Assembly: GCA_015655585.1 (NCBI GenBank)
Contig: JAATEV010000068.1
Location: 1 to 64,000, forward strand
Direction: 5' to 3'
Length of the DNA: 64,000 bases
Source: Terriglobales bacterium
GTDB lineage: Bacteria > Acidobacteriota > Terriglobia > Terriglobales > Acidobacteriaceae
The notes beneath the pieces were generated by a model, which saw nothing but the letters and a program-made list of their open reading frames with translations, searched no databases and was not told where the DNA came from. A program made the translations under genes and the position numbers. Positions 51,768 through 61,621 of this stretch are shown in pieces. Positions within the stretch are counted from its first letter, which is position 1. Every line of letters starts with the position of its first letter.

Positions 51768-51809
51768 TTCGCCGCTGCCTCCTGAGAAAGCTCGGGAGGC
51801 AGCGGCGAA
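51768..51809. other. Intra-operon perfect hairpin between hisG and hisD
   Basis: TTCGCCGCTGCCTCC-tgagaaagctc-GGAGGCAGCGGCGAA with inner GAG/CTC pairing; no T-tract on either strand. Confidence 0.75.
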
Positions 51810-51837
51810 GACGATGAAGCTGGTTTGAGGAGTAAGG

Positions 51838-53100
51838 ATGAAGCTGGTAAAGACATTTGGGCGCGGCGCGAAGGCCGCAGCCGCTCTGATAGAGACGCTG
51901 GAGAAGCGTGGCGCGGTGAATACGGGCAAGGTGGAGCCGGTGGTGCGGCGGATAGTGGCGGACGTTCGCAGGAGCGGAGACCGCGCGCTGCTGAAGTATG
52001 CCGCAAAGTTCGATGGGTTGAAGCAGGGGCAGGATCTGCTGGTCTCGCGCGAGGAGATGAAGGCCGCCTGGGAGGCGACCGATCCGAAGTTGCAGGCGGC
52101 GATGATGGTGGCTCGGGGAAATATTCTGGAGTTTGCCGAGGCGCAGAGGCCTGCGGAGTGGACGATTTCACCGGTGGATGGGGTGAAGACGGGGCAGATT
52201 GTACGACCGCTGGAGAGCGTGGGTTGCTATGTACCGGGCGGGCGGTATCCGCTGCCTTCGACGCTGCTGATGACGGTGACTCCGGCGCAGGTGGCGGGCG
52301 TGGAGCGGATTGTGGTGTGTTCGCCGAAGCCTGTGAAGGAGACGCTGGCGGCGGCGTGGCTGGCGGGGGTGACGGAGTTCTATCGTGCGGGCGGGGCTCA
52401 GTCGATTGCGGCGATGGCCTATGGCACCGAGACGGTAGGACGCGTGAACAAGATTGTGGGGCCGGGGAATCTATTTGTAACTGCGGCGAAGATGATGGTG
52501 GCGAACGAGTGCGGCATCGATATGCCTGCTGGGCCCACGGAGATCGTGGTGACTAGCGAGAAGGGGAACTCGGCGGGAATTGCCGCTGACCTTGTGGCGC
52601 AGGCGGAGCATGATCCTGAGACGCTGGCCGTGCTGATTACGAGCAATGAAGGGCTTGCGCGGGAGGTTGCCGCTTCGGTGAAGGCGCAGGCGAAGGATAA
52701 CGCGATTGCGAAGAAGTCGCTGGCGGCGCAGGGCGCGATATTTGTAACAGCTACGGTTCAGGAGGCGCAGGAGCTGACGAATAGGCTGGCTCCGGAACAT
52801 CTTACGGTAGATACGAGCGCCGATCTGAAGTGGGTGCGAAATGCGGGGTCGGTGTTTGTGGGAGACTATGCGCCGCAGTCTATGGGGGATTATGTCTCCG
52901 GACCGAACCATGTGCTGCCGACAGGGCGCGTGGGGCGGGTGCGTGGAGGCCTGAGCGTGGTGGACTTTGTAAAGGTGATTACAGTGCAGGAGTACACGCG
53001 CAAGGGATTGCGGCAGATTGCTCCTCATGCGATTGCACTGGCCGAAGCAGAGGGTCTGGTGGGACATGCGGAGAGCGTTCGCGTGAGGATGCAGGGATGA
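51838..53100 (+). CDS. hisD: Histidinol dehydrogenase
   Basis: VGCYVPGGRYPLPSTLLMTVTPAQVAGV...GPGNLFVTAAK...DMPAGPTEIVV. Confidence 0.97.
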   Translation: MKLVKTFGRGAKAAAALIETLEKRGAVNTGKVEPVVRRIVADVRRSGDRALLKYAAKFDGLKQGQDLLVSREEMKAAWEATDPKLQAAMMVARGNILEFAEAQRPAEWTISPVDGVKTGQIVRPLESVGCYVPGGRYPLPSTLLMTVTPAQVAGVERIVVCSPKPVKETLAAAWLAGVTEFYRAGGAQSIAAMAYGTETVGRVNKIVGPGNLFVTAAKMMVANECGIDMPAGPTEIVVTSEKGNSAGIAADLVAQAEHDPETLAVLITSNEGLAREVAASVKAQAKDNAIAKKSLAAQGAIFVTATVQEAQELTNRLAPEHLTVDTSADLKWVRNAGSVFVGDYAPQSMGDYVSGPNHVLPTGRVGRVRGGLSVVDFVKVITVQEYTRKGLRQIAPHAIALAEAEGLVGHAESVRVRMQG

Positions 53101-54197
53101 TTGTTACCGATGAAGTTACAAAAATGACAGTGAAGCCTCGCAAGGCTGTGCTTGAGATGCCGGAGTATCATCCTCCGCTGGCAGAGCGGACTGCACTGCG
53201 TCTGGACTTCAATGAGAACACGTTCTCGCCTTCGCCTCGAGTGATGGAGAAGCTGAAGGAGATTACGGCAGAGGGGTTGACGAAGTATCCGGAGCGCGAG
53301 CCGGCGGAGCGGATTGCGGCGAAGCACTTCGGGCTGGAGCCGGAGCAGGTGCTGCTGACGAACGGCGTAGATGAGGCGATTCACCTGATCTGCGCAGCTT
53401 TTCTGGAGCCGGAGGACGAAGCGGTAGTCTGGGTGCCGTCGTTCTTCATGTACGACGTGAGCGTGCAGATGATGACGCCGAATCTGCGCAGGGTGCAGTC
53501 GGACGCATCGCTGGAGTTTCCGCTGGAACGGTTTCTGGCGGCGATTACGGAGAGGACGAAGCTGGTGATTGTGGCCTCGCCGAATAATCCTACGGGCGCG
53601 GTGGTGAGCCGGGAGCATCTTCTGGCGATAGCAAAGGCCGCGCCACATGCGGTGTTGATGGTCGATGAGGCTTATTATCACTTCTTCGGCGAGTCGATGC
53701 TGACAGATGTGAAGACAGTACCGAACCTGATTGTGACGCGGACGTTCTCAAAGGCGTATGGACTGGCGAATCTGCGGATCGGCATGGTGGTGGGTGATGC
53801 GGAGCTGATGAAGTTTGTCCGCAAAGTGAGTTCGCCGTATAACGTGAATGGTGTGGCCCTCGATTGCCTGCCGGTTGCGCTAGAGGACGAGAAGTATCTT
53901 GCGTGGTACTGCGAGCAGGTTCGAGTGGGCCGCGAGCGCGTGATGGCCGGACTGGGGGAGCTTGGGGTTCCCTTCTTTCCTAGCCATGCGAACTTTGTGC
54001 TGATGGATATTGGGCCGAAACATAAGGAGTTGGTGGCGGCGATACGGGCGCACGGAGTTCTGCTGCGGGACCGCTCGAATGATCCGGGATGCGAGGGATA
54101 TGTGCGCATCACGATTGGCGTGGAAGAGCATGTAACCAAGGGTTTGGAAGCGTTGAAGGCCTCGTTGCAGGAGATTGGATGGAGCGCGAAAGCATGA
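53097..54197 (+). CDS. hisC: Histidinol-phosphate aminotransferase
   Basis: ATGA overlap with his[15 protein letters not shown]...[15 protein letters not shown]...[16 protein letters not shown]. Confidence 0.97.
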   Translation: MIVTDEVTKMTVKPRKAVLEMPEYHPPLAERTALRLDFNENTFSPSPRVMEKLKEITAEGLTKYPEREPAERIAAKHFGLEPEQVLLTNGVDEAIHLICAAFLEPEDEAVVWVPSFFMYDVSVQMMTPNLRRVQSDASLEFPLERFLAAITERTKLVIVASPNNPTGAVVSREHLLAIAKAAPHAVLMVDEAYYHFFGESMLTDVKTVPNLIVTRTFSKAYGLANLRIGMVVGDAELMKFVRKVSSPYNVNGVALDCLPVALEDEKYLAWYCEQVRVGRERVMAGLGELGVPFFPSHANFVLMDIGPKHKELVAAIRAHGVLLRDRSNDPGCEGYVRITIGVEEHVTKGLEALKASLQEIGWSAKA

Positions 54198-54787
54198 AAG
54201 CACGAACAGGGACGATCAAGAGGAACACGACCGAGACGCAGATTGCGTTGAAGCTGGTGGTGGATGGGCAGGGCGTTTACAAGGTGTCGACGGGGATTCG
54301 GTTCTTCGATCACATGCTGGAGCTGTTTACACGGCATGGCGGATTTGACCTGACGCTGACCTGCACGGGCGATCTGGATGTGGATCAGCATCACACGGTC
54401 GAGGACGTGGGGATAGCGTTGGGTGAAGCCTTCAACAAGGCTCTGGGCGATAAGAAGGGCATCATGCGCGCAGGGTACTTTGTGATGGCGATGGACGAGA
54501 CGCTGGCCGTGGCCGCGGTGGACCTGAGCGGACGCGTGGCCTACGTCGTCGATGACAAGGTGAAGGTGAGGCTGGTGGGCGACTTCCAGAGTGAGTTGCT
54601 AGCTGACTTCTTCGATGGCTTTGCACGCGGCGCTAAGGCGAATGTTCATGTGAAGACAATGTATGGGCGGAGCAATCACCATAAGATCGAGGCGATCTTC
54701 AAGGCATTTGCACGGGCTCTGCGCGGGGCTTGCTCGCGCGATGAGCGGATGCGGGAGATGCTACCGAGCACGAAGGGACTGCTGTAG
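54194..54787 (+). CDS. hisB: Imidazoleglycerol-phosphate dehydratase
   Basis: ATGA overlap with his[17 protein letters not shown]...[17 protein letters not shown]...[19 protein letters not shown]. Confidence 0.97.
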   Translation: MKARTGTIKRNTTETQIALKLVVDGQGVYKVSTGIRFFDHMLELFTRHGGFDLTLTCTGDLDVDQHHTVEDVGIALGEAFNKALGDKKGIMRAGYFVMAMDETLAVAAVDLSGRVAYVVDDKVKVRLVGDFQSELLADFFDGFARGAKANVHVKTMYGRSNHHKIEAIFKAFARALRGACSRDERMREMLPSTKGLL

Positions 54788-55398
54788 TGATCGCGGTTAT
54801 CGACTACAAGGCGGGCAACCTGACCAGCGTGGTGAAGGCTCTGGACTATCTTGGCGCAAAAGAGATCGTGGTGACGCAGGCTCCTGAGGTTGTGCGCACC
54901 GCGGACAAGATCGTGCTGCCGGGAGTGGGGCACTTTCAATCGACGCAGTTGTTGCAGGACCTGGGGCTGACGGATGCTGTGCGCGAGAGCGTGGCGAAGG
55001 GCACGTGGTTCCTGGGGATCTGCGTTGGGTTGCAATGGTTGTTCGAAGGATCGACGGAGGCTCCGGACACTTCGGGGCTGGGTCACTTTGCAGGAATGTG
55101 CGAGCGGTTCCCTGCCCGGTTTGAGGGCGCGGAGCTGAAGTCGCCGCATGTGGGATGGAACTCGTTGGAGCAGGTGCGGGAGGACTCGAAGCTGCTGCGG
55201 GGAGTTGAGGACGCGGGTTTTGTGTACTACACGCACTCGTGGCGTGCTCCGCTGGTAAAAGATACTGTGGCTGCTACAAATTATGGCGGCGGCTTTACGG
55301 CGGCGGTGGAGCGCGAGAATGTGATGGGAGTGCAGTTCCATCCGGAGAAGTCGAGCGCGGTGGGATTGCAGGTATTGAAGAACTTTCTGGAGTTGTAA
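54787..55398 (+). CDS. hisH: Imidazole glycerol phosphate synthase, glutaminase subunit
   Basis: [13 protein letters not shown]...LPGVGHF...[14 protein letters not shown]...VQFHPEKSS. Confidence 0.97.
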   Translation: MIAVIDYKAGNLTSVVKALDYLGAKEIVVTQAPEVVRTADKIVLPGVGHFQSTQLLQDLGLTDAVRESVAKGTWFLGICVGLQWLFEGSTEAPDTSGLGHFAGMCERFPARFEGAELKSPHVGWNSLEQVREDSKLLRGVEDAGFVYYTHSWRAPLVKDTVAATNYGGGFTAAVERENVMGVQFHPEKSSAVGLQVLKNFLEL

Positions 55399-55400
55399 CG

Positions 55401-56171
55401 GTGCTGACGAAACGGATTATCGCTTGCCTAGATGTGCGCGGCGGACGCGTGGTGAAGGGCGTGCAGTTTGTGGACATTGTGGATGCGGGCGACCCAGCGG
55501 AGTTGGCGCATCGTCATGCAGCGGCAGGTGCGGATGAGATCGTACTGCTGGACATTACGGCTACCCATGAAAGACGCGGCACGCTGCTGGAGACGGTGAA
55601 GCGTGCCGCGGCGAAGCTGTTTGTGCCGTTCACGGTGGGCGGGGGGATACGGTCGGCGGAGGATGCCGCGGCGGTATTCAACGCGGGCGCGGATAAGGTC
55701 AGCATCAACTCAAGCGCGATTGCGAGGCCGGAGCTGATTGGCGAGATTGGCGGAAGCTTTGGCGCGCAGGCTGTGATTGTAGCGATCGATGCCCGGCGAG
55801 GAACGGCTGGAGTGGAAGACGCCGAGGTGTATGTGAGCGGAGGACGCAAGACCACTGGGCGCAGTGTCGTCGAGTGGGCTCGTGAAGCGGAGGAGCGTGG
55901 AGCGGGCGAGATTCTGCTGACCTCGATGGATACGGATGGGATGCGGAGCGGCTTCGACTGCGAGCTGACCGCGGCGGTGAGCTCTGCTGTGCAGATTCCG
56001 GTGATTGCTTCGGGCGGGGCTGGAAGTGCGGCGCACTTTGCCGAGGTGTTTGGACGAGGGCGAGCCGATGCGGCGCTGGCGGCCAGCATCTTCCACTTTG
56101 GGGTTACGGATTCGCGGGAGCTGAAGGCGGAGTTGCAGCGGAGTGGAGTGAGTGTGCGGCTGCCTTGTTGA
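55401..56171 (+). CDS. hisF: Imidazole glycerol phosphate synthase, cyclase subunit
   Basis: GTG start; [33 protein letters not shown]...FTVGGGIRS. Confidence 0.97.
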   Translation: MLTKRIIACLDVRGGRVVKGVQFVDIVDAGDPAELAHRHAAAGADEIVLLDITATHERRGTLLETVKRAAAKLFVPFTVGGGIRSAEDAAAVFNAGADKVSINSSAIARPELIGEIGGSFGAQAVIVAIDARRGTAGVEDAEVYVSGGRKTTGRSVVEWAREAEERGAGEILLTSMDTDGMRSGFDCELTAAVSSAVQIPVIASGGAGSAAHFAEVFGRGRADAALAASIFHFGVTDSRELKAELQRSGVSVRLPC

Positions 56172-56236
56172 ACGAACGCGGATCTTCGCGGATGACACGG
56201 ATTTAGAACAGACAATTTTTGTTTGGAGAGAGCTAG

Positions 56237-56938
56237 ATGTTGATACCTTCGATTGATTTGATGGGTGGGCGGATTGTGCAGTTGGTGCAGGGCGAGAAGC
56301 TGAAGCTTGCCTTCGATGATTTTGAATATTGGATTGAGCGGTTTTCAAAGTATCCCGTGGTGCAGTTGATCGATCTGGATGCAGCGATGCGGCAGGGGGA
56401 CAATCGCTCGCTGATTGAGATGATTTGTAAGCGGCTGCCTTGCCAGGTGGGTGGGGGTTTGAGGACGGCAGAGGATGGGCAGGCTTTGCTGGATGTGGGG
56501 GCGAAGCGGGTGATCTATGGGTCGCGGCTGTTTGGGGCTCCGGAGGAGGGAGAGACGCGGCGGCATAAGGTGATTCGGCTGGAGTTCGCGGAGAGCTTGA
56601 AGAAGGAGCTGGGCGAGGAGGCGCTGGTGTTCAGCGTAGATACCAAGGAGGGCCGGGTGGCGGTGAAGGGGTGGAAGGACTCGGTGGACCTGACGCCGGA
56701 GGAGGCGGTGACCTGGCTGGAGGATTCGTGCTCGGCGTTTCTGTACACGCATGTCGATACCGAGGGCACGATGCAGGGGTTTCGGATGGATGTGGCGGCG
56801 GTGCTGCGGGCTTGCACGGCGAAGCAGTTGATCGTGGCCGGAGGCATCAAGGAGCAGGCTGAGGTGGACGCTCTGGATGCAATGGGCGTAGATGCTGTGG
56901 CGGGAATGGCGGTTTATTCGGGCGCGATGGAGGCGTAG
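56237..56938 (+). CDS. hisA: Phosphoribosylformimino-5-aminoimidazole carboxamide ribotide isomerase
   Basis: MLIPSIDLMGGRIVQLVQGEKLK...QLIDLDAAM...CQVGGGLRTAEDGQ. Confidence 0.92.
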   Translation: MLIPSIDLMGGRIVQLVQGEKLKLAFDDFEYWIERFSKYPVVQLIDLDAAMRQGDNRSLIEMICKRLPCQVGGGLRTAEDGQALLDVGAKRVIYGSRLFGAPEEGETRRHKVIRLEFAESLKKELGEEALVFSVDTKEGRVAVKGWKDSVDLTPEEAVTWLEDSCSAFLYTHVDTEGTMQGFRMDVAAVLRACTAKQLIVAGGIKEQAEVDALDAMGVDAVAGMAVYSGAMEA

Positions 56939-57077
56939 CGGCTCGGGCGGCGCGAATACCGGCCTGTTTGCCTATGTTTATGGGGATGCGTGAATCCTCT
57001 TCTCTGCTTCCGGCGTCAAAACGAGACATTGGCCTGAGCGATAACGCCAGGTCTCTCGCGAAAATTCAGGAGGGTGC

Positions 57078-58076
57078 ATGGAGTATGTGAATCTGGGGAA
57101 GACCGGGCTTAAGGTCTCTCGTATCTGCTTGGGCTGTATGTCGTATGGGGTTGCGCCGACAGCGACGACGAGGCCAGGGAGCCATGCCTGGGTACTGAAC
57201 GAGCAGGAGAGCCAGCCGTTCTTCAAGCAGGCGCTGGATCACGGGATCAACTTCTTCGATACGGCGAATGTGTACTCGATCGGGACGAGCGAGGAGTTTC
57301 TGGGCCGCTTTCTGAAGGCGAATGTGCAGCGCGAGAACGTCGTGATCGCCACGAAGCTGAACGGCATGATGCGCGATGATCCGAACGGCAAGGGGCTTTC
57401 GCGCAAGGAGATCTTTTTCGAGATCGACCAGAGCTTGAAGCGGCTCCAGACGGACTATGTGGACCTGTACCAGATCCATCGGTGGGACTACGAGACGCCC
57501 ATCGAGGAGACGATGGAGGCTCTGCATGACGTGGTGAAGGCGGGCAAGGTGCGGTATATCGGCGCATCGTCGATGTATGCGTGGCAGTTCGCCAAGGCGC
57601 TTTATGTGGCCGACCGGCATGGATGGACGCGGTTTGTCTCGATGCAGAACCACTACAACTTGCTCTATCGCGAAGAAGAGCGCGAGATGATGAACCTGTG
57701 CCAGTCCGAGGGCATTGGGGTGATTCCGTGGAGTCCGCTGGCGCGTGGACGTCTGGCACGGCCGTGGCAGACGGAGACGACGAAGCGCTCGGAGATGGAC
57801 CAGTTCTCGAAGACGCTCTACACCAAGACCGACGAGGCCGACCAGAAGGTAGTCGAGCGGCTGCATGAGCTTGCCGGAAAGCGCAGCGTGCCGATGGCGA
57901 CGCTGGCGCTGGCGTGGATGTTGAGCAAGCCCTACATTACGTCGCCAATCATCGGAGCCACCAAGCCGAACCATCTGGATGACGCAGTGGCGGCGCTTGG
58001 AGTGAAGCTTGCCCCGGAGGAGATCGCTTCGCTGGAGGAGGTTTACATTCCTCATCCTGTGCTTGGGTTCAGCTAG
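57078..58076 (+). CDS. Aldo/keto reductase
   Basis: MEYVNLGKTGLKVSRICLGCMSYG...FFDTANVYSIGTSEEFLG...DLYQIHRWDYETPIEETMEAL. Confidence 0.96.
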   Translation: MEYVNLGKTGLKVSRICLGCMSYGVAPTATTRPGSHAWVLNEQESQPFFKQALDHGINFFDTANVYSIGTSEEFLGRFLKANVQRENVVIATKLNGMMRDDPNGKGLSRKEIFFEIDQSLKRLQTDYVDLYQIHRWDYETPIEETMEALHDVVKAGKVRYIGASSMYAWQFAKALYVADRHGWTRFVSMQNHYNLLYREEEREMMNLCQSEGIGVIPWSPLARGRLARPWQTETTKRSEMDQFSKTLYTKTDEADQKVVERLHELAGKRSVPMATLALAWMLSKPYITSPIIGATKPNHLDDAVAALGVKLAPEEIASLEEVYIPHPVLGFS

Positions 58077-58089
58077 GCCCCCCTCCCCC

Positions 58090-58097
58090 GTCAAAAT
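58090..58097. repeat. Target-site duplication, left copy (GTCAAAAT)
   Basis: Immediately outside the left TIR; identical to 62254-62261. Confidence 0.85.
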
Positions 58098-58167
58098 CGG
58101 GAGTATGTACTTTACGCAAGAGGTTGAATGGGAATGGCTGAATTGACGAAAGAACAAAAAGAGGCGA

Positions 58168-58470
58168 TCAGTTGGGGAATTCAGTTGGCGGCAGAGCTTC
58201 AAGAGCTTTCCGCAGAGCTTCCTCCGAAAATAGCTCAGGAGAGGGCGGCGTCTTGGCATCAATCATTGCGTCGTAGGAATTCGCCGCTTCTAGGACATCT
58301 GGAGATTCTCGGGCGTCAGCTAGAATTCCTTCAACGACAGCGGGATTCCCGAAAGGCCCTTCTTTCAGAAGAGCCGCAAACTTACGATACGTCAGTAATT
58401 CCCGATAATTCTTCTTTGCGTGTTCCGCGAAGACGCGAATAGCTACTTGCCGTTTGGATTCGTTTTCCAT
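58168..58470 (-). CDS. Hypothetical transposon cargo protein
   Basis: 100-aa ORF MENESKRQVAIRVFAEHAKKNYRELLTYRKFAALL..., preferred over the overlapping opposite-strand ORF. Confidence 0.55.
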   Translation of the reverse strand: MENESKRQVAIRVFAEHAKKNYRELLTYRKFAALLKEGPFGNPAVVEGILADARESPDVLEAANSYDAMIDAKTPPSPELFSEEALRKALEALPPTEFPN

Positions 58471-58497
58471 TCATTCTTCCTGAAAGTATTTATCGAT

Positions 58498-58725
58498 TCA
58501 GATAGGCCGAAAGAATTCCCCGAGAGACATATCGAAGCTTTTGGCAAATACCTCCAAGGTAAACAGGCATGGTTCCTTGAGTCCACACTCCACATTGCTG
58601 ATGAAGGTCTTACTCATGCCAGTATGGACAGAGAAATAAGTCTGCGTCCACCCTCGCTCACGACGTAGGTGTCGGATACGATTCCCAACGCGCTTGCGCA
58701 CGTCCTCCTCTTTATCCGTTGCCAT
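58498..58725 (-). CDS. XRE-family HTH regulator (transposon cargo)
   Basis: VGNRIRHLRRERGWTQTYFSVHTGMSKTFISNVECGLKEPCLFTLEVFAKSFDMSLGEFF. Confidence 0.85.
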   Translation of the reverse strand: MATDKEEDVRKRVGNRIRHLRRERGWTQTYFSVHTGMSKTFISNVECGLKEPCLFTLEVFAKSFDMSLGEFFRPI

Positions 58726-58795
58726 ATAGCTAGGATGCCGGTACTCTATCGGTTAATAATTCCTCCATAGAGCAACAAAGAAAGAACGTGCACGT

Positions 58796-59035
58796 ATGCA
58801 AGTGGCAACATCGATTCGCCGTCGTCCATCCCCCGAACAAGGCCGTGCTCTTGAGATTCTGGGGCACGCGATTGAGTATCTGATGGATTCTTATGTACTT
58901 ATGGCCTCCAAAGATGGTGGGGTCGGGGATGCGGAGGCCGCGCAACTCCTGATGCGATTGAGTCTGGAAGTCTTTGAGGAGTGTCCACTGGCTATATCGT
59001 TCTGGGAAGGACTACGAAAATGGTTGAGTCGTTAA
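58796..59035 (+). CDS. Hypothetical transposon cargo protein
   Basis: 79-aa ORF divergent from the XRE regulator; helical composition. Confidence 0.5.
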   Translation: MQVATSIRRRPSPEQGRALEILGHAIEYLMDSYVLMASKDGGVGDAEAAQLLMRLSLEVFEECPLAISFWEGLRKWLSR

Positions 59036-59134
59036 ATTCTTTTCAAACTGACCCACGACCTGTGACTGTCAATGGGGGAACAACAGATCGGTCGAGATAG
59101 TGCGGTTGTCTCGGAAAGGGATAAGATTAAAGAC

Positions 59135-59713
59135 ATGTCTTGGTTACAGCACATATTCAGGCCAAAGCTCAAGTCGGAAGAAAATCCATTCCCTGCTCAG
59201 GCCAAAAACCGCCCAATGATGCCCACCGTAAAGTTTGACGTTTCACTGGTCACAAACAAGGTAAAGGCTGACCTTCGCAAGAACGTCGAGCAGCTTGAAG
59301 ACATTCCAAAGAAACATATTCGCGAGATATATGACGCCGCACTAGCCATGATCGAGTCAGGCGGAAATATGCCGCTGCTGTACAACATGCTCCTAAAGGT
59401 GGATGGCATGACCAAGGGTCGTGCTAGAGAGATAACCATAACGCTTGGCAATAAAGCTCATGCACTCACAGAGCAGGAAAGACGGGTAAGACTTGGCATC
59501 ACTCACGCAATATGGATGTACTCTAACGCGCCTTGCATGGTGAACCCGAAGCATCCCACGGACGCCGACCACAAACAGGACGCCGCGCACCAAGCAGCGA
59601 ACGGCAAGCAGTTTGAAGTCGGGAAGGGCTTCCTGATCAACGGAGTTTGGACCCTGCCAGGCAGAGATATGGGATGCAAATGCAATTCGAGGACTGTGGT
59701 CCCTTGGATCTAG
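59135..59713 (+). CDS. Phage MuF/head-morphogenesis-like C-terminal domain protein (transposon cargo)
   Basis: C-terminal FLINGVWTLPGRDMGCKCNSRTVVPWI resembles the MuF/SPP1 gp7 family C-terminus; start at MSWLQHIF (ORF can extend to 59072). Confidence 0.5.
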   Translation: MSWLQHIFRPKLKSEENPFPAQAKNRPMMPTVKFDVSLVTNKVKADLRKNVEQLEDIPKKHIREIYDAALAMIESGGNMPLLYNMLLKVDGMTKGRAREITITLGNKAHALTEQERRVRLGITHAIWMYSNAPCMVNPKHPTDADHKQDAAHQAANGKQFEVGKGFLINGVWTLPGRDMGCKCNSRTVVPWI

Positions 59714-59800
59714 CCCTTCAACCGCTAGTGTCACCGTCTATAACTAGAGAAGTCCAGTGGTGTGTCTGAAAAGTGCGTTGGTGTAAAATTAAGGCACAAA

Positions 59801-59829
59801 CAGAAAAGCCGCCCTGCAAGGCGGCTCTC
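59801..59829. terminator. Hairpin terminator-like element in transposon
   Basis: aaaaGCCGCCctgcaaGGCGGCtctcc. Confidence 0.45.
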
Positions 59830-59898
59830 CCCTATCTTTGTACCGGCAGATTCAAGATATCACTTGAGGTGTACCGATGCAAGAATATTCTGAACTCC

Positions 59899-60150
59899 CT
59901 ACCAATCAGATAACCCCTTTAGAAGAGTTCGCAAAGTATTGGCATCGTCATGACTCATTGGCCCAATCTCGTCTTTTGCTGCACGAAGATTTGTTTTATA
60001 CAACTTTCGAAGATTTGGATCGCTTTCTAGCGTCCTTCGAAGAGCCACCACTGTCTGAAGGGCGTTATTGATCGCCTTATCCTGTCTTTTTAGATACGTC
60101 GCTAGTTCTTTATGGATCAGACGTAATTCCTTAATCTTTGCATCTTCCAT
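59899..60150 (-). CDS. Small hypothetical protein (transposon cargo)
   Basis: 83-aa ORF MEDAKIKELRLIHKELATYLKRQDKAINNALQTVVALRRTLE...; overlaps a 64-aa ORF on the other strand. Confidence 0.4.
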   Translation of the reverse strand: MEDAKIKELRLIHKELATYLKRQDKAINNALQTVVALRRTLESDPNLRKLYKTNLRAAKDEIGPMSHDDANTLRTLLKGLSDW

Positions 60151-60207
60151 TGGACTTTCTCGCTTTCCGTTCTAGGATTCACAACCATCATTCCTACTTA
60201 GGCCCAA

Positions 60208-60321
60208 GAGGATCGGGATTCCAATCTGGAGCGAGGGAGCCGCAAGGCAGGGATCAAAACACTTCAGGCAATTGCGGATGCTTTGGGATTGCGAATGGAA
60301 GAGTTGTTTCGGGGATTATGA
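60208..60321 (+). pseudogene. Truncated XRE/HTH regulator remnant
   Basis: Frame ...EDRDSNLERGSRKAGIKTLQAIADALGLRMEELFRGL* without an N-terminal half; upstream in-frame stop. Confidence 0.6.
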
Positions 60322-60448
60322 TTCTTTGGGCCATCCCGCCGTTGGCTTTTTCTTCTCAAGAGATTTCTTGACCGCTTCTTCCCATTTGCCATCGAGTTTC
60401 AGTCGGTATGGCTCTGGGCCACGCTTCAATGGTTCTGGAGTTTTCTTC

Positions 60449-61414
60449 TTAGGCATGTGGGTTGACCGCTGACTGATACATGAGCCGCTTTCCTTCTGCG
60501 GCTTTGATTGCTTCAATGGTACGCTCTCCATCATTCAACTTGCGAGTGTTCCAAACGAAATCGAACTGCCAGAGATAGCGGTGGAGATATTCCTTGCTGA
60601 CGTTATGGTATGTGCCGATAATGCCACGTTTTACGAGTGCAAAAGAACTTTCAGCAGTGTTGGTATGAATCGGGCCTCTGGCATATTCCTTGCGGCTGTG
60701 CGTAACTGTGAGATGACCGCCCATGAAGTGATCGCCGATGCCCTTATAAGCTGCATTCTCATCGGTAAAGATATGGGATCGGGGATCAACAACATTCTTG
60801 ATTGCGGCTTTGAGTGTCTTTCCCGTCACATCCGCGACAACATGACGCCGGATTTGACCATCGCGTTCAACCGCTGCAAATACGGGAACTTTCGAGGTTC
60901 CCATTCCACGCTTGTTGTGTCCTTTGAACCTGGGTTTGCCGCCAACATACGTTTCATCGCATTCGACAAAGCCTTGCAATTTCGGGGCAGTTGGCAGGTC
61001 TGGAGCCATCGCAAACCGGATGCGATTCATCAGGAACAATGCACTCTTGTAGCTGATCTGGCAGTGACGCTGAATCTCTAGAGCACTAACGCCCTTTTTC
61101 GAGGTGCAAGCTCTCCAGAACGCATAAGCCCAATGGCGCAAGGGGAGGCGGCTTTCTTCGTATACCGTGCCAATTCTGACCGTGTATTGTTCTTTGCAAT
61201 CGCGGCAACGCCAGAGAAACCGCTTGCTACGCTCACCCGTTTTCGAATCCTTCATAGCGTAGACATCAACAGAGCCACACTTCACACAGCATGGCGTATT
61301 CCCCCAGCGTTGGAACTCAAAGAATTCCACGGCGGCAAGTTCATCGGAGCAGGCAAGTGGAATCTGTTCAATGACTTTCGATTTGCTGAGGTTGTGTGTA
61401 TCGCGCTTTCTCAT
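60449..61414 (-). CDS. IS1595-family transposase (DDE, ISXO2-like)
   Basis: CCVKCGSVDVYAM...WRCRDC zinc ribbon; ECDETYVGGKPRFKGHNKRGMG; FTDENAAYKGIGDHF; GPIHTNTAESSFALVKRGIIGTYHNVS. Confidence 0.93.
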   Translation of the reverse strand: MRKRDTHNLSKSKVIEQIPLACSDELAAVEFFEFQRWGNTPCCVKCGSVDVYAMKDSKTGERSKRFLWRCRDCKEQYTVRIGTVYEESRLPLRHWAYAFWRACTSKKGVSALEIQRHCQISYKSALFLMNRIRFAMAPDLPTAPKLQGFVECDETYVGGKPRFKGHNKRGMGTSKVPVFAAVERDGQIRRHVVADVTGKTLKAAIKNVVDPRSHIFTDENAAYKGIGDHFMGGHLTVTHSRKEYARGPIHTNTAESSFALVKRGIIGTYHNVSKEYLHRYLWQFDFVWNTRKLNDGERTIEAIKAAEGKRLMYQSAVNPHA

Positions 61415-61504
61415 AGGTATAATTTTATACTTAGCGCAATTATTTCGTCAAGTATAATGTTTAGTTGACATTGGCGCGCCGCAGAGTTATTATGCCTCAT
61501 AGTG

Positions 61505-61604
61505 TGGTGCGGTGAAGGGGAATCGAACCCCCATGGGCCTAGCTTCAACTAGGTACCCGGCAGAATCCAAGTCTGCTGCGTCTCGCCAATGTCGCCATCA
61601 CCGC
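61505..61604 (-). tRNA. Class II tRNA, Leu-like body, predicted anticodon UGG (Pro), CCA encoded
   Basis: GCGGTGA TG GCG ACATTGGCGAGA CGC A GCAGA CTTGGAT TCTGC CGGGTACCTAGTTGAAGCTAGGCCCAT GGGGG TTCGATT CCCCT TCACCGC A CCA. Confidence 0.85.
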
Positions 61605-61621
61605 ATTGCTTTAGAGAATGA

